Of a stretch of 6,081 nt of DNA, positions 4,760 through 6,081 are shown piece after piece. The translations under genes and the position numbers were made by a program. The DNA is from Acidobacteriota bacterium (GTDB taxonomy: Bacteria > Acidobacteriota > Terriglobia > Terriglobales > Acidobacteriaceae), in the NCBI GenBank assembly GCA_019247235.1, contig JAFAPG010000175.1, positions 1 to 6,081 of the forward strand, written 5' to 3'. Each line of letters opens with the position of its first letter. Position 1 is the stretch's first letter. The notes below the pieces were generated by a model. The model saw nothing but the letters and a program-made list of their open reading frames with translations. It searched no databases and was not told the DNA's origin.

Positions 4760-6081
4760 CTACATCTTTGTGTTTAGATCCAAACCAAAATTCGGATGGG
4801 CATAGGTGCCGCCGATTCGAACCGGAACCACATTTTGGTGTGGCTTCTTCTTAAAAAAGGGCTCCAGCACTTTGGCGAAGGCAGCTTTCATTCCATGGGT
4901 CGTGTTTGCCAGGGTGGCTTGAGTTTCGAGCTTGCCATGCATATCGACCCGCTCATCAACGAGATTGTAGCTGCCGCGAAATTGCGCGCTCGCGCCCCCG
5001 TCTTCGAGCGATAACTGGGAAAAATGCGCGATGCCACCGCTTACTCGCACCCTACCCTCAAAGTCAGAGAATGTGTCGCCGGGCTGCGGTTCGTGCCGGT
5101 CATGCACCTCGGCGATTTTATTGAGACGTGATTGTGTTTCATCATGAGTAAAACGCGCGTCCTGCAAGCGAAAGTCGCTATTCAATTGAATTCGTTTTAG
5201 GAAACGCTCGCTCCCTCCGGGAACGACAACGTGCATCGTGAACGACACCACGCCCATAAGGGGTGATGTGGGACTATGGATAAAAGGGTAAAAGGTGTCT
5301 TCAATGCGTCCGCGACGACAATCAAAATCTAAAATCGCGGTACGCGGACCGTTGGCGATCTCCGCGATCGTGCCCCGTGCCTCGATTTGGTCCCGTCCAA
5401 AGCTTGCGTGCACTCGTTCGAGTGAGACGTTGCCGCTTTTGGTATCAACGACAGCGTGGAAGTGAGTCTCCAGGGGAAGGGCGTGTCCGGTCTCGGTAAC
5501 CTTGAACTCCGGAGTCTTTGTTTCCGCCTCTACCTCGAGGCGTGAAAACGTGCCGGCGAACTTTCCCTGAGAGTAAGTCAGGCCGGCAATTGATTCAAAC
5601 CTTGCCAGGTCCGCGTTTTCGAGGGAGTAGCTGCCGGAGAGAGCGGTTTCGGATGGATCGAAGCTATTCCAGGGTCCGAACTGTCCGGAGGTGCGCACCA
5701 GCCCTGGGGGAAGCGGATTTTCAAATTCTGCAGCGAAGCGGGTGAGTTTGGTCGCGGGCGAATGAGTGAGCGAGAAGTGGCGTAACCGGAATTTCAGCGC
5801 GTGGGCGGGTATTTTCCCGGCTATTTCGAGCACACTGTCATCGGCCTCAAACCGATCTGTCGCATTTTGGTCATCGTTTGAGCTCTGCATCGAGAAGTCC
5901 GATCGGTTCAGCCAAACCTGCATTCCTTCGGCGCGAACTAAGCTGGCGCGCCGATGCAAAAAGGCCAACAGGTTGCTCGTGATGATGAGCCTTGTGATCG
6001 TGGCCATTGGTTGAGAGGAGTTTGGACGGTGAACGATGACATTTTCTGCGATACAGCCGGGAGGCCAGTAATGAGCGTGAA
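4760..6081 (-). CDS. AsmA-like envelope protein, C-terminal part; 5' end beyond the window
   Basis: The leftward frame has no stop up to the right edge, so 439 residues are visible and the true start lies outside. An ATG at 6007 is internal: it lacks a Shine-Dalgarno sequence, and the 24 residues before it (including WPPGCIAENVIV) continue the same protein pattern. These lead into TITRLIITSNLLAFLHRRA and RAEGMQVWL, the alternating strand pattern typical of AsmA/TamB/YhdP-type proteins. The middle has repeated beta segments, such as PLPPGLVRTSGQFGPW and ALSGSYSLENADLARF. The last 100 residues form an AsmA-like C-terminal domain, with FRGSYNLVDERVDMHGKL, then FAKVLEPFFKKK, then VPVRIGGTYAHPNFGLDL. 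Members are usually anchored by an N-terminal membrane helix and project into the periplasm, where several relatives take part in phospholipid transport or outer-membrane homeostasis. The helix is not visible here. The exact role is inferred only at superfamily level. Confidence 0.82.
   Translation of the reverse strand, partial: HAHYWPPGCIAENVIVHRPNSSQPMATITRLIITSNLLAFLHRRASLVRAEGMQVWLNRSDFSMQSSNDDQNATDRFEADDSVLEIAGKIPAHALKFRLRHFSLTHSPATKLTRFAAEFENPLPPGLVRTSGQFGPWNSFDPSETALSGSYSLENADLARFESIAGLTYSQGKFAGTFSRLEVEAETKTPEFKVTETGHALPLETHFHAVVDTKSGNVSLERVHASFGRDQIEARGTIAEIANGPRTAILDFDCRRGRIEDTFYPFIHSPTSPLMGVVSFTMHVVVPGGSERFLKRIQLNSDFRLQDARFTHDETQSRLNKIAEVHDRHEPQPGDTFSDFEGRVRVSGGIAHFSQLSLEDGGASAQFRGSYNLVDERVDMHGKLETQATLANTTHGMKAAFAKVLEPFFKKKPHQNVVPVRIGGTYAHPNFGLDLNTKM

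Noticed and set aside
4747..4760. Terminator hairpin GCCC/GGGC between convergent stops
   Set aside because: The stem is only 4 bp and no T tract follows in either direction.

Overview
This window looks like ordinary chromosomal DNA from a member of the Acidobacteriota, probably a soil lineage. That placement is an inference from recalled family resemblance, not a search. It rests on four points: an M56 (BlaR1-like) peptidase with a short, non-penicillin-binding C-terminal tail; a small two-module beta-rich protein of a type I associate with this phylum; a class II tRNA nucleotidyltransferase/poly(A) polymerase starting MADYIY; and an AsmA-like protein with a WPPG...AENV N-terminal segment. 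GC content is moderately high, and there is no sign of an insertion sequence, phage, CRISPR array or tRNA.

Layout, left to right. Positions 1-738 (+) hold the 3' part of an M56 membrane metallopeptidase gene that enters from the left edge. After a 49-base gap containing a perfect 16-bp palindrome and a strong Shine-Dalgarno sequence, 788-2326 (+) encodes a complete Do/HtrA serine protease with a membrane or signal segment, a full catalytic triad and two PDZ domains. The two genes are probably co-transcribed. A strong bidirectional terminator (2351-2381) separates them from a convergent 158-residue protein of unknown function (2403-2879, -). A 322-base AT-richer divergent intergenic region follows (2880-3201). 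Next is a 513-residue CCA-adding enzyme/poly(A) polymerase family protein (3202-4743, +) with an unusual polyproline and lysine-rich tail. Only 16 bases later comes the stop of a convergent AsmA-like gene (4760-6081, -), whose 5' end lies beyond the right edge.

Functionally, the left pair suggests envelope stress handling: a membrane protease that could relay a signal (M56 proteins classically inactivate BlaI/MecI-type repressors) next to a periplasmic quality-control protease. The AsmA-like protein is also an envelope protein, of a superfamily linked to lipid transport or outer-membrane homeostasis. The nucleotidyltransferase is an RNA 3'-end enzyme and the 158-residue protein is unassigned. 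I see no new multi-gene system. The points most worth checking are the palindrome between the M56 and htrA genes, the apparent internal duplication in the 158-residue protein, and the Pro8/C8 junction and basic tail of the nucleotidyltransferase.
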